Part shown: piece after piece, positions 1 to 6,287 of the stretch
Numbering within the stretch: position 1 is the first letter of the stretch
Layout: every line of letters starts with the position of its first letter
Origin: Lachnospiraceae bacterium UBA1683
GTDB taxonomy: Bacteria; Bacillota; Clostridia; Lachnospirales; Lachnospiraceae
Assembly (NCBI GenBank): GCA_002320245.1
Contig: DCKD01000060.1
Coordinates: 1-7,803, forward strand
Length of the DNA: 7,803 nt
Reading direction: 5' to 3'
Notes under the pieces: model-generated
Database searches by the model: none
Told to the model about the DNA's origin: nothing
Seen by the model: the letters and a program-made list of their open reading frames with translations, nothing else
Position numbers and translations under genes: made by a program

Positions 1-25
1 AAGCAGGGATTTTTGTATGGCATAA

Positions 26-94
26 GTATGCCCTTTGGGGAGGGCATACACGGAATCAAGCATGCAAGGAGGGTATCGAAGGGCCATTGATACC
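26..94. repeat. Two inverted repeats in the left-edge non-coding stretch
   Basis: Bases 26-34 (GTATGCCCT) and 41-49 (AGGGCATAC) form a perfect 9-base-pair stem with a 6-base loop. GGTATC (72-77) and GATACC (89-94) form a second, weaker stem. The first stem competes with a shorter one, GGCAT/ATGCC around 19-32. Neither is followed by a run of T on either strand, so they are not convincing terminators. A third hairpin, 137-145 with 149-157 (one G-T pair), is followed on the + strand by a weak T-rich stretch and might end a rightward gene whose tail lies left of the window. No gene in 1-290 can be called with confidence. Confidence 0.45.
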
Positions 95-181
95 ATTAAA
101 CCGAAAAAAATGCAGATAATAGCAATTAAGCGTGCTACGCTGATTTTTAATCAGTGTTTCCCTAATTCCTTTTATTCTACA

Positions 182-229
182 GAAAGGGCTGCCGCAGAAT
201 CACCAAGTCAGGTGATTTCACGGCAGCCC
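182..229 (-). terminator. Intrinsic terminator of the glgP-malQ operon
   Basis: GGGCTGCCG (186-194) pairs perfectly with CGGCAGCCC (221-229), and the inner arms AATCACC (198-204) and GGTGATT (211-217) also pair, separated by a 3x3 internal loop and closed by a 6-base loop. Read leftward, the stem is followed by TTTCT. It lies about 60 bases after the malQ stop, the right place to end the operon. The T-run is short but the stem is long and GC-rich. On the + strand the hairpin is followed by C and mixed bases, so it is probably one-directional. Confidence 0.75.
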
Positions 230-290
230 CCTGTATGCAAATCCAGACTTCATCAATTCAAATTGATATCGGAATCTGTTTCTTATGCCC

Positions 291-1766
291 CTATTCCCTT
301 CCGTATAATCTGGTTACTCTGCGCATTTCTTGCAGCAGTTCTTCGGTTACGGCATCTTTCCCCATCCGCCATGTCCAGTTTCCGCCCAAAGTAGATGGGG
401 TGTTGATTCTTGCACGGGCATCCAGACACAGGTAATCCTGCATCGGAATGATGCACAAATCTGCTACACTTCCCATCGCCATCGCGATGAAATCCCAAGC
501 CAGCGTATCCTCATCCAATGCCGGCTTGCACAAATATTCCTTCGCAAAATCACGGCACTCTTTTTTGATTTCATGATACCATGCGCGTGTCGTTGTATTA
601 TCATGGGTCCCGGTATATACGACACAGTTATTCGGATAGGTGTGCGGCAAATAATTTGCGGACTCTCTGGAATCGAATGCAAATTGGATAACCTTCATTC
701 CCGGATAGCCGGAATCCTTTAACAGTTGCAGCACGGAATCCGTCAAAAAGCCTAAATCCTCTGCTATGATATCCAGTTTCCCAAGCCTTTCATTTACCGT
801 ATGAAACAAATCCATGCCCGGTCCCGGCAGCCATCTTCCATTTTCCGCAGTCTTATCGCCGTACGGGACTGCCCAATACTCATCAAACCCACGGAAATGG
901 TCGATGCGGACAACATCATACAGGCGGAAACAATAGGAAATCCGTTTCAGCCACCATGCATATCCGGTCTTCCTGTGATATTCCCAGTTATACAGTGGAT
1001 TGCCCCATAACTGCCCTGTTGCGGAAAATGCATCCGGCGGACATCCTGCTACCCCGGTCGGGAAATTGTTTTCATCAAACTGGAACAGCTCCGGATTCGC
1101 CCAGGTATCTGCACTGTCAAACGCCACATAAATCGGGATATCTCCGATAATCTTGATGCCCTGCGCATTGGCATATGCATGTAGTCTCTTCCACTGACGG
1201 TCAAACTCGAACTGTTGGAACCGATAAAAATCCATCTCCTGCGCCAGCGTCCGTTTTGCCTGTTCCATTGCCTCAGGCTCCCGGTTTCTGTATTTCTCTT
1301 CCCACTCAATCCAGCTCACACCGTTCTGGTTTTCCTTAATTGCCATATACAGACAATAATCGGTCAGCCAGTCTTCATTTTCATTTACAAAGCTCCAATA
1401 TTCATCCCACGGACGGAAGCGATGGAACGCCTGACGCAATACCGGGAAACGGTTTAAATACATTTTTTCATAATCAATCTGGGTTTCATCCGCCCCGAAC
1501 CGGGCAGCCTCACATTCCTGCGCCGTCAGCAGACCTTCTTCTGTCAGTGTCTCCAGATCAATGAAATATGGATTGCCCGCATATGTGGAGAATGACTGAT
1601 ACGGAGAATCCCCATACCCGGTCGGCCCAAGCGGCAGAATCTGCCACTTTTTCTGTCCCGCCCTTTTCAACTGGTCTACAAACCTGTACGCCTCTTTTGA
1701 AAAACATCCGATGCCGTACTTGGACGGCAGGGAAAAAATCGGAAGTAAAACTCCGCTCTCTCTCAT
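291..1766 (-). CDS. malQ: 4-alpha-glucanotransferase (amylomaltase, GH77)
   Basis: This 491-residue cytosolic enzyme would transfer alpha-1,4-glucan segments between maltodextrins, making longer chains that glycogen phosphorylase can attack and releasing glucose. The GH77 signature is clear. The N-terminal block has KWQILPLGPTGYGDSPYQ (residues 40-57), typical of amylomaltases. The nucleophile Asp289 is in VRIDHFRGF, the acid/base Glu336 in IIAEDLGF, and the third carboxylate Asp389 in YTGTHDN, at family-like spacing. The conserved C-terminal block INTPSTLGGNWTWR is at 454-467. Length is usual for bacterial amylomaltases of the compact type. The ATG is preceded by GGAGGG at 8 bases, located inside the final glgP codons (W-R-A), with only 3 bases between the genes, so translational coupling is likely. 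No separate promoter is seen. The frame is intact. Function is secure; the exact substrate (glycogen or imported maltodextrin) is not. Confidence 0.96.
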   Translation of the reverse strand: MRESGVLLPIFSLPSKYGIGCFSKEAYRFVDQLKRAGQKKWQILPLGPTGYGDSPYQSFSTYAGNPYFIDLETLTEEGLLTAQECEAARFGADETQIDYEKMYLNRFPVLRQAFHRFRPWDEYWSFVNENEDWLTDYCLYMAIKENQNGVSWIEWEEKYRNREPEAMEQAKRTLAQEMDFYRFQQFEFDRQWKRLHAYANAQGIKIIGDIPIYVAFDSADTWANPELFQFDENNFPTGVAGCPPDAFSATGQLWGNPLYNWEYHRKTGYAWWLKRISYCFRLYDVVRIDHFRGFDEYWAVPYGDKTAENGRWLPGPGMDLFHTVNERLGKLDIIAEDLGFLTDSVLQLLKDSGYPGMKVIQFAFDSRESANYLPHTYPNNCVVYTGTHDNTTTRAWYHEIKKECRDFAKEYLCKPALDEDTLAWDFIAMAMGSVADLCIIPMQDYLCLDARARINTPSTLGGNWTWRMGKDAVTEELLQEMRRVTRLYGRE

Positions 1767-1769
1767 TTC

Positions 1770-4022
1770 TTATGCCCTCCAGATATCTCTGTTATATTCC
1801 GCAATCGTTCTGTCAGATGAAAAATATCCGGCCTTTCCGATATTTACAATCATCTTCTTTGCCCATGCCTCCCGGTCCTCGTAAGCTTTCAGCGCTTCTT
1901 CCTTCTTTGCCGTATACTCCCTGAAATCAAGAAGTGACATGAACCAGTCCTTATTCAGCAACTCATTTTTCAACCTTGTCAGGTTCTCTTCCTGACCGAT
2001 TGCAAGCATCTCTTGGCTTGTAATAAAATCAACTGCCGCCTTAATATCTGCATCCTTCTCATAAAAATCTCTGGAAACATAATCCGCTTTTGCATAATGC
2101 CCAATGACTTCCTCGCTGGATGCTCCGAATACGAAAATGTTATCGTCCCCAACCAGTTCATGAATCTCCACATTTGCACCGTCCTCAGTTCCAAGCGTCA
2201 GCGCACCGTTCAGCATGAACTTCATGTTTCCGGTTCCGCTTGCCTCTTTTGATGCCAGAGAAATCTGCTCGGAAATATCACACGCCGGAATCAGCTTTTC
2301 CGCCTTTGTTACGTTATAGTTCTCTACCATAACTACTTTCAGATATGGACTGACTTCCGAATCGTTATTAATCAGTTCCTGTAGACAGAGAATCAGATGG
2401 ATGATATCCTTTGCAATTACATAAGCAGGAGCTGCCTTAGCGCCAAAGATAACCGTAATCGGTGTAGACGGTTTCTTCCCTGCTTTGATTTCCTGATATT
2501 TATGAATCACGTACAGTGCGTTCATCTGCTGGCGCTTATACTCGTGCAGACGCTTAATCTGGATATCGAAAATAGATTCCGGATTCAGTTCGACTCCCTG
2601 TGTCTTCATAAAATACTCGCAGAGCGCTTTCTTATTCTCCTTTTTGACTGCAAGCAGCTCATTGAGTACATTCTCGTCATTCTGGAATGCAAGCAGTTTT
2701 TCCAACTCGTCTGCATTTGTCCTGTAGCCGTCTCCAATCCGTCTATCCAGCATCTCTGCCAGCCTTGGGTTACAGTGAATCAGCCAGCGGCGGAATGTGA
2801 TTCCATTCGTCTTGTTATTGAATTTCTCCGGGTAAATCTCGTAAAACGGACGCAGTTCCGTCTCCTTCAGAATCTCGGTGTGCAGAGATGCAACGCCATT
2901 GACACTGAATCCGTAATGAATATCAATATGTGCCATGTGCACCACATCATTTCTATCAATGATGACGACCTTTTCGTCATTATACTTTCTTCTTACCTTG
3001 TCATCCAGCACCTCGATAATCGGAACCAACTGAGGAACTACCTTTTTCAGATAGTCCACCGGCCATTTTTCGAGTGCCTCTGCGAGAATTGTATGGTTTG
3101 TGTACGCACAGGTACGGGAAACAACGTCAATTGCCTCGTCCATTTCCATACCACGCTCCATTAACAGGCGAATCAGTTCCGGAATCACCATCGTCGGATG
3201 TGTGTCATTAATCTGAATCACTGCATAATCCGGCAGGTCATGCAGATTACAGCCGCGTGCCGTACATTCATCCAAAATCAACCTGGCTCCATTGCTCACC
3301 ATAAAGTACTGCTGATAAATCCGAAGCAGACGCCCGTTCTCGTCACTGTCATCCGGATACAGGAAGAGTGTCAGATTTTTTGCAATATTTTCTTTGTCAA
3401 AACGGATTCCATCCTTAACAATTGTCTCATCTACGGAATCAATATCAAACAGGTGCAGTTTATTTGTCTGGTTATTGTATCCCGTCACCTCGATGTCATA
3501 CATTCTGGAATTCAATGTGAGCCCACGGAATGAAATCGGATAAGTCACCTCTGTCTTTGTCAGCCAACTCTGCTCCTCCATCCACGGATTTGGCATCTCC
3601 TTCTGTAATTCACTTTCAAATTCCTGTTTGAACAATCCCAGATGATAATTCAGCCCAATACCGTCTCCGCTCAGTCCAAGTGTTGCGATAGAATCCAGAA
3701 AACATGCCGCCAGACGTCCCAGACCGCCGTTTCCAAGTGAAGGCTCCGGCTCAACCTTTTCAATCTCACAAATGTCTTTTCCATTCCGGGCAAGCACCTG
3801 GCGGACTTCATCGTAGATACCGAGATTAATCATGTTATTTGAAAGCAGTTTTCCAATCAAAAACTCTGCGGAAATATAATAAATCTTTTTTTTCTTTTCC
3901 GGGGCTTCTTTTTCTTTTGCCAATTCCTGGACAATCTGAAGAAGTGCATAATATACTTGTGCATTCGTTGCCTCCTGAATGCTGATTCCCAATTTCTCCT
4001 GTAATAATTCCTGAATCTCCAT
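1770..4022 (-). CDS. glgP: Glycogen/maltodextrin phosphorylase (GT35)
   Basis: This 750-residue PLP enzyme would cleave terminal alpha-1,4-glucosyl units with phosphate to give glucose-1-phosphate. Motifs in order are YYISAEFLIGKLL (about 48-60), EPSLGNGGLGRLAACFLDS (93-111), INDTHPTMVIPEL (271-283), the phosphate-site segment KRLHEYKRQ (about 490-498), and the PLP-lysine motif EASGTGNMKF with Lys601. It ends in SSDRTIAEYNRDIW, as GT35 enzymes do. It lacks the long N-terminal extension of animal enzymes, so regulation by phosphorylation or AMP as in muscle is not expected. The start chosen is the ATG at 4020-4022, preceded by AAGGAG at 9 bases. An in-frame GTG at 4053-4055 would add 11 residues but has no ribosome binding site. 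It is the first gene of an operon with malQ and divergent from an AraC-family gene. Glycogen versus maltodextrin preference (GlgP versus MalP) cannot be told from sequence alone. A Phe sits where animal enzymes have an active-site His (FSVNGV, about 373-378). Confidence 0.96.
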   Translation of the reverse strand: MEIQELLQEKLGISIQEATNAQVYYALLQIVQELAKEKEAPEKKKKIYYISAEFLIGKLLSNNMINLGIYDEVRQVLARNGKDICEIEKVEPEPSLGNGGLGRLAACFLDSIATLGLSGDGIGLNYHLGLFKQEFESELQKEMPNPWMEEQSWLTKTEVTYPISFRGLTLNSRMYDIEVTGYNNQTNKLHLFDIDSVDETIVKDGIRFDKENIAKNLTLFLYPDDSDENGRLLRIYQQYFMVSNGARLILDECTARGCNLHDLPDYAVIQINDTHPTMVIPELIRLLMERGMEMDEAIDVVSRTCAYTNHTILAEALEKWPVDYLKKVVPQLVPIIEVLDDKVRRKYNDEKVVIIDRNDVVHMAHIDIHYGFSVNGVASLHTEILKETELRPFYEIYPEKFNNKTNGITFRRWLIHCNPRLAEMLDRRIGDGYRTNADELEKLLAFQNDENVLNELLAVKKENKKALCEYFMKTQGVELNPESIFDIQIKRLHEYKRQQMNALYVIHKYQEIKAGKKPSTPITVIFGAKAAPAYVIAKDIIHLILCLQELINNDSEVSPYLKVVMVENYNVTKAEKLIPACDISEQISLASKEASGTGNMKFMLNGALTLGTEDGANVEIHELVGDDNIFVFGASSEEVIGHYAKADYVSRDFYEKDADIKAAVDFITSQEMLAIGQEENLTRLKNELLNKDWFMSLLDFREYTAKKEEALKAYEDREAWAKKMIVNIGKAGYFSSDRTIAEYNRDIWRA

Positions 4023-4031
4023 CCAATGATT

Positions 4032-4037
4032 CTCCTT
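4032..4037 (-). promoter_or_regulatory. Ribosome binding site deciding the glgP start
   Basis: AAGGAG read leftward lies 9 bases before the ATG at 4020-4022. The upstream in-frame GTG at 4053-4055 has nothing similar ahead of it. This fixes the protein at 750 residues rather than 761. Confidence 0.85.
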
Positions 4038-4097
4038 CCCAATTCGCTTTACCACTTTGTTTCTATATGCATTTTAATGCGGTTCTATTCAAATATC

Positions 4098-4127
4098 TTG
4101 CAAAATACTCTTCATTTATTGTACAAT
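4098..4127 (+). promoter_or_regulatory. Possible promoter for the AraC-family gene
   Basis: TTGCAA (4098-4103), an 18-base spacer and TACAAT (4122-4127) resemble a sigma-A promoter pointing right. It would give a leader of about 280 bases before the AraC-type start. Its -10 box overlaps that of the leftward glgP promoter by two bases. An alternative lies closer to the gene (TTGGAT at 4280-4285 followed by the TATAAA region near 4300), so the assignment is tentative. Confidence 0.4.
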
Positions 4128-4128
4128 A
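4117..4128. promoter_or_regulatory. 12-base palindrome between the divergent promoters
   Basis: TATTGTACAATA is a perfect palindrome covering the start-site side of the glgP promoter and the -10 box of the possible rightward promoter. Because it is symmetric it offers a TACAAT -10-like hexamer on both strands. It could be an operator or simply a consequence of overlapping -10 boxes. No regulator family with this exact site was recognised. Confidence 0.35.
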
Positions 4129-4154
4129 CTATCATTGAAAGTAATCAAAGTCAA
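4126..4154 (-). promoter_or_regulatory. Promoter of glgP-malQ
   Basis: Read leftward, TTGACT (4149-4154), a 17-base spacer and TAGTAT (4126-4131) form a good sigma-A-type promoter. The start site would be near 4119, giving a leader of about 97 bases before the glgP ATG. It is the best -35/-10 pair in the intergenic region on this strand. No convincing CcpA (cre) box was seen near it. Confidence 0.65.
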
Positions 4155-4156
4155 AG

Positions 4157-4216
4157 AGCTTGCGGCAATCGCCAAATATCTATGCAAGCATGGCTGCTTG
4201 GCTCGTTGCCCGCGGG
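4157..4216 (+). other. Short competing stems in the araC-side leader
   Basis: GCTTGC (4158-4163) can pair with GCAAGC (4184-4189). The overlapping CAAGCA (4185-4190) can instead pair with TGCTTG (4195-4200) over a 4-base loop. The stretch ends in the palindrome CCCGCGGG (4209-4216), followed after a few A/T bases by six T. The mutually exclusive pairing resembles a regulatory leader, but no known riboswitch core was recognised, and it may be part of the repeat element just to the right. Confidence 0.3.
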
Positions 4217-4228
4217 AATAAATTTTTT

Positions 4229-4379
4229 GTAACTGTTCAGAGCCATGCGCATCTGCAACTCTGCAACGGTTTTATGCGTTGGATGCTTGCATACATAAGT
4301 ATAAATCGGTGCAGATGCATATGGCGGATACGCCACATCGAATAACCCGCAGGATTTTGAGATGGCTCTGAGCGGTCAC
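4229..4379. mobile_element. 151-base palindromic element, MITE-like or structured RNA
   Basis: The ends are 18-base imperfect inverted repeats, GTAACTGTTCAGAGCCAT (4229-4246) and ATGGCTCTGAGCGGTCAC (4362-4379), with 15 matching positions and three transitions. Just inside, GCATCTGCA (4249-4257) pairs with TGCAGATGC (4310-4318). A small hairpin TGGCG-GATA-CGCCA occupies 4322-4335. ATTTTT stands on both sides (4222-4227 and 4381-4386), as a target-site duplication might. There is no transposase gene. Read as + strand RNA, two of the three terminal mismatches become G-U pairs. It sits directly before the ribosome binding site of the AraC-family gene. Either a non-autonomous insertion or a long RNA hairpin would fit; dispersed copies could not be tested here. 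Confidence 0.5.
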
Positions 4380-4398
4380 GATTTTTCTATTGTATTCC

Positions 4399-4405
4399 AA
4401 AGGAG
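4399..4405 (+). promoter_or_regulatory. Ribosome binding site deciding the AraC-family start
   Basis: AAAGGAG lies 8 bases before the ATG at 4414. An in-frame TTG at 4390 is upstream of this site and would place the site inside the coding region, so it is rejected as the start. Confidence 0.85.
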
Positions 4406-4413
4406 TATTTTAT

Positions 4414-5298
4414 ATGAATATGAATGAGTACCAGAATTATCACGAAACAAAATCACATACCACAGCAGAATTTCCGTACAATACCTACCTTTGCTCCATT
4501 CCGCTCAATTTTACCCAGGTGCCGCTCCACTGGCACGAAGAGCTGGAACTGATTGTCATTCAGAAAGGAGTTGGTCTGGTCTCCGTCGATTTTCAGACAG
4601 AAACCGTGACCGCAGGGGATATCGTTCTGGTACTCCCCGGTCAGCTACATTCCATCGAGCAGAAAGAACAGGAACGCATGGAATACGAGAACATCCTTCT
4701 GAACCCTACTATGCTGATGTCCGGAGAACAGGATTTGTGCGCCGTCCGGTTCATCCGTCCGCTCATTCAGGATGCACTGGCTGCCGACACATTTCTTACG
4801 CCGGCACTTTCCTACTATTCATCCGTTGCCTCCTGCATCCGGGAAATCGACCGGCTCTGCGATATCCGCCCGGAAGGATACCAGCTTGCGGTCAAGGGCT
4901 GGCTGTTCCACCTGCTGTATTACCTTGTCACTAACAAAAAAAACAGAGACTCAGCCTCGAACTCCAAGACCAAATCTCTGGAAAAATTAAAAACTATTTT
5001 AAAATATGTTGAAGAACATTATGCCGAAACACTGACTATTGCAGATATGGCAGACCTGACGCATTACAGTAAGTCGCACTTCATGAAGTTCTTCAGGATG
5101 CATATGGGCATGGGATTTATCGAATATCTCAACGACTACCGCCTGACAATCGCAGCCCGGCTCCTTACCACGACTGACGATGTAATATTGGAAATCGCCT
5201 CCCTGTCCGGCTTTGATAATCTGTCGTACTTCAATCGGCTGTTCCGCCGCAAGTTCCATACAACGCCGGGACAGTACCGCTCCGGCGGCAGTAAATGA
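4414..5298 (+). CDS. AraC-family transcriptional regulator
   Basis: This 294-residue DNA-binding protein has the usual two-part layout. Residues about 20-85 form a cupin-like sensor domain with the LHWHEELELIVIQKG motif (His39, His41, Glu42, Glu43) and GDIVLVLPGQLHSI (68-81), as in sugar-sensing AraC proteins. Residues about 188-290 form the AraC/XylS DNA-binding domain. Its first helix-turn-helix is at about 207-228 and the second at about 256-278 (ILEIASLSGFDNLSYFNRLFRRKF), ending in TTPGQYR. A polar linker (about 174-188, rich in Ser, Asn and Lys) joins the domains. It is divergent from glgP-malQ, so regulation of that operon, and perhaps of itself, is a reasonable inference. The ligand is unknown. 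It converges on the PHP-domain gene with only 6 bases between stops and no room for a terminator. Confidence 0.93.
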   Translation: MNMNEYQNYHETKSHTTAEFPYNTYLCSIPLNFTQVPLHWHEELELIVIQKGVGLVSVDFQTETVTAGDIVLVLPGQLHSIEQKEQERMEYENILLNPTMLMSGEQDLCAVRFIRPLIQDALAADTFLTPALSYYSSVASCIREIDRLCDIRPEGYQLAVKGWLFHLLYYLVTNKKNRDSASNSKTKSLEKLKTILKYVEEHYAETLTIADMADLTHYSKSHFMKFFRMHMGMGFIEYLNDYRLTIAARLLTTTDDVILEIASLSGFDNLSYFNRLFRRKFHTTPGQYRSGGSK

Positions 5299-5304
5299 CA
5301 CCTC

Positions 5305-6126
5305 CTACTTCATGCCCGTATAATACAGCTCAATCGGATCAATCGGGTCAATTGGATTCTCAAGCTCCATCTTGGAATTCCGCCCATGACGTCTCAACAG
5401 CTCGCCGCTCTTATTATATATCCAGAAGGAATATACAAGAATCTTGTTGACCTTCCCCATCTTCTCTTTCGTTGTCTTGTTGTATAGCGTCCCGCCGACC
5501 TCAAACTTTGTCTTTTTATGAATCATGGAAATCAGTTCTGTCTCGCAAGTAACCGGCTCCGGAAGAATGGTATATGCTTTTCCGATGCAGTCGGTCTTGT
5601 GGGAATCACTTCCTCCCACGGTAACCTTACCATACTTTTCCGCCAGTTTCATCGCGCCTCGATTCGATTCTTCTGACTCACAGCAATTAAATGCCTCTAC
5701 AAAATCAAATCTTTTCATCAGCTCCGGAGATTTGTAGAACCGCTTAGTATGCGTAAAACTTAAATACTTCTCTCCACATGGATGCGCCGGGCCAAGAACT
5801 CCGCCATTGCGGTGCACAAAATCAATCAGCACCGATGCAGGCATACCTCTCAGCTCCAGCAGCCGCATCTTCACTCCTTCCGGCATAATCACAAGAATAT
5901 GTCCCGCATCCCTTGTGTCGTACTCGATTCCCTTCAGCACAATGAAATCCGTGTGACGCTTTCCCTTGATATGATTCTTCCAGTAGCGATATCCATTGTA
6001 CGTGTTATGGTCTGTAATGACCATGCCCTGAAATCCCTTCCTCTTCAAAATCGTAATGTACTCTTCTACACTGATTCTGCTGTCCACAGAACCTTCCTTT
6101 ACATGACAATGCATGTCTATCTTCAT
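5305..6126 (-). CDS. PHP-domain metal-dependent phosphoesterase
   Basis: This 273-residue protein belongs to the polymerase and histidinol phosphatase (PHP) superfamily. The metal-ligand motifs are all present: MHCH (His6, His8) at the N-terminus, ITDHN (Asp39, His40), KGIEYD (Glu68), GH (His76), PAHPCG (His115), VEAFNC (Glu144) and GGSDSH (Asp174, His176). This supports hydrolysis of a phosphoester using two or three metal ions in the cytosol. The substrate cannot be told; nucleotides, as for TrpH/YciV-like enzymes, are one possibility. The first 200 residues or so are the PHP core. Residues about 205-273 are a less typical extension ending in a PIDPIDPIE repeat. The start is placed at the ATG directly before KIDMHCH, which has AAAGGGGG at 8 bases. 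A GTG 48 bases upstream lacks a ribosome binding site. It has its own likely promoter at 6191-6219. Confidence 0.88.
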   Translation of the reverse strand: MKIDMHCHVKEGSVDSRISVEEYITILKRKGFQGMVITDHNTYNGYRYWKNHIKGKRHTDFIVLKGIEYDTRDAGHILVIMPEGVKMRLLELRGMPASVLIDFVHRNGGVLGPAHPCGEKYLSFTHTKRFYKSPELMKRFDFVEAFNCCESEESNRGAMKLAEKYGKVTVGGSDSHKTDCIGKAYTILPEPVTCETELISMIHKKTKFEVGGTLYNKTTKEKMGKVNKILVYSFWIYNKSGELLRRHGRNSKMELENPIDPIDPIELYYTGMK

Positions 6127-6134
6127 TCGGGGCA

Positions 6135-6142
6135 CCCCCTTT
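6135..6142 (-). promoter_or_regulatory. Ribosome binding site deciding the PHP gene start
   Basis: AAAGGGGG read leftward lies 8 bases before the ATG at 6124-6126. With the next bases it reads AAAGGGGGTG, one base from the full anti-Shine-Dalgarno match AAAGGAGGTG. This puts the N-terminus at MKIDMHCH, where PHP proteins usually begin. Confidence 0.75.
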
Positions 6143-6190
6143 TCTTCGTGTTCTGGTACTTCTTTTGCAGACACCGTACTAATTAACTAC

Positions 6191-6219
6191 ATTATACAAC
6201 CATTAAAATCGACAAGCAA
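6191..6219 (-). promoter_or_regulatory. Promoter of the PHP-domain gene
   Basis: Read leftward, TTGCTT (6214-6219), a 17-base spacer and a consensus TATAAT (6191-6196) give a plausible sigma-A promoter about 65 bases before the chosen start. The -10 box is perfect; the -35 box keeps only the TTG. Confidence 0.6.
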
Positions 6220-6247
6220 TAAAATACACGGACTTTTCACTCTTTTG

Positions 6248-6287
6248 CCAATGTTTTACTAATTATCTTTACCAATATTTTACTAAT
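6248..6287. repeat. Imperfect 16-base direct repeat across the membrane-protein stop
   Basis: CCAATGTTTTACTAAT (6248-6263) and CCAATATTTTACTAAT (6272-6287) differ at one base and are spaced 24 bases apart. The right copy contains the TAG stop of the membrane-protein gene (6283-6285); the left copy lies just after it. It looks like a local tandem duplication. There is no hairpin terminator between this gene and the PHP promoter. Confidence 0.6.

Noticed and set aside
35..394. 119-codon + strand ORF crossing the terminator and the end of malQ
   Set aside because: It starts at TTG without a ribosome binding site and runs through the terminator hairpin and antisense to malQ.
2397..3164. 255-codon ORF on the + strand inside glgP
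   Set aside because: It is fully antisense to strongly conserved GT35 sequence, shows no recognisable protein features and is rich in Cys, Leu and Ile, typical of a shadow frame.
4053..4055. Upstream GTG start for glgP
   Set aside because: No ribosome binding site precedes it, whereas the ATG at 4020-4022 has AAGGAG at 9 bases.
4262..4275. Possible CcpA cre box around TGCAACGGTTTTAT
   Set aside because: The central CG is displaced from its place in the consensus and the right half does not match.
4151..4345. Overlapping ORFs of 61 residues on both strands in the glgP/araC intergenic region
   Set aside because: They lie across the palindromic element, have no good ribosome binding site, and their codons are explained by the inverted repeats. 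Symmetric repeats often give such spurious ORFs on both strands.
6172..6174. Upstream GTG start for the PHP gene
   Set aside because: No ribosome binding site precedes it, and it is about 15 bases from the -10 box, which leaves almost no leader; the internal ATG fits the PHP N-terminus.
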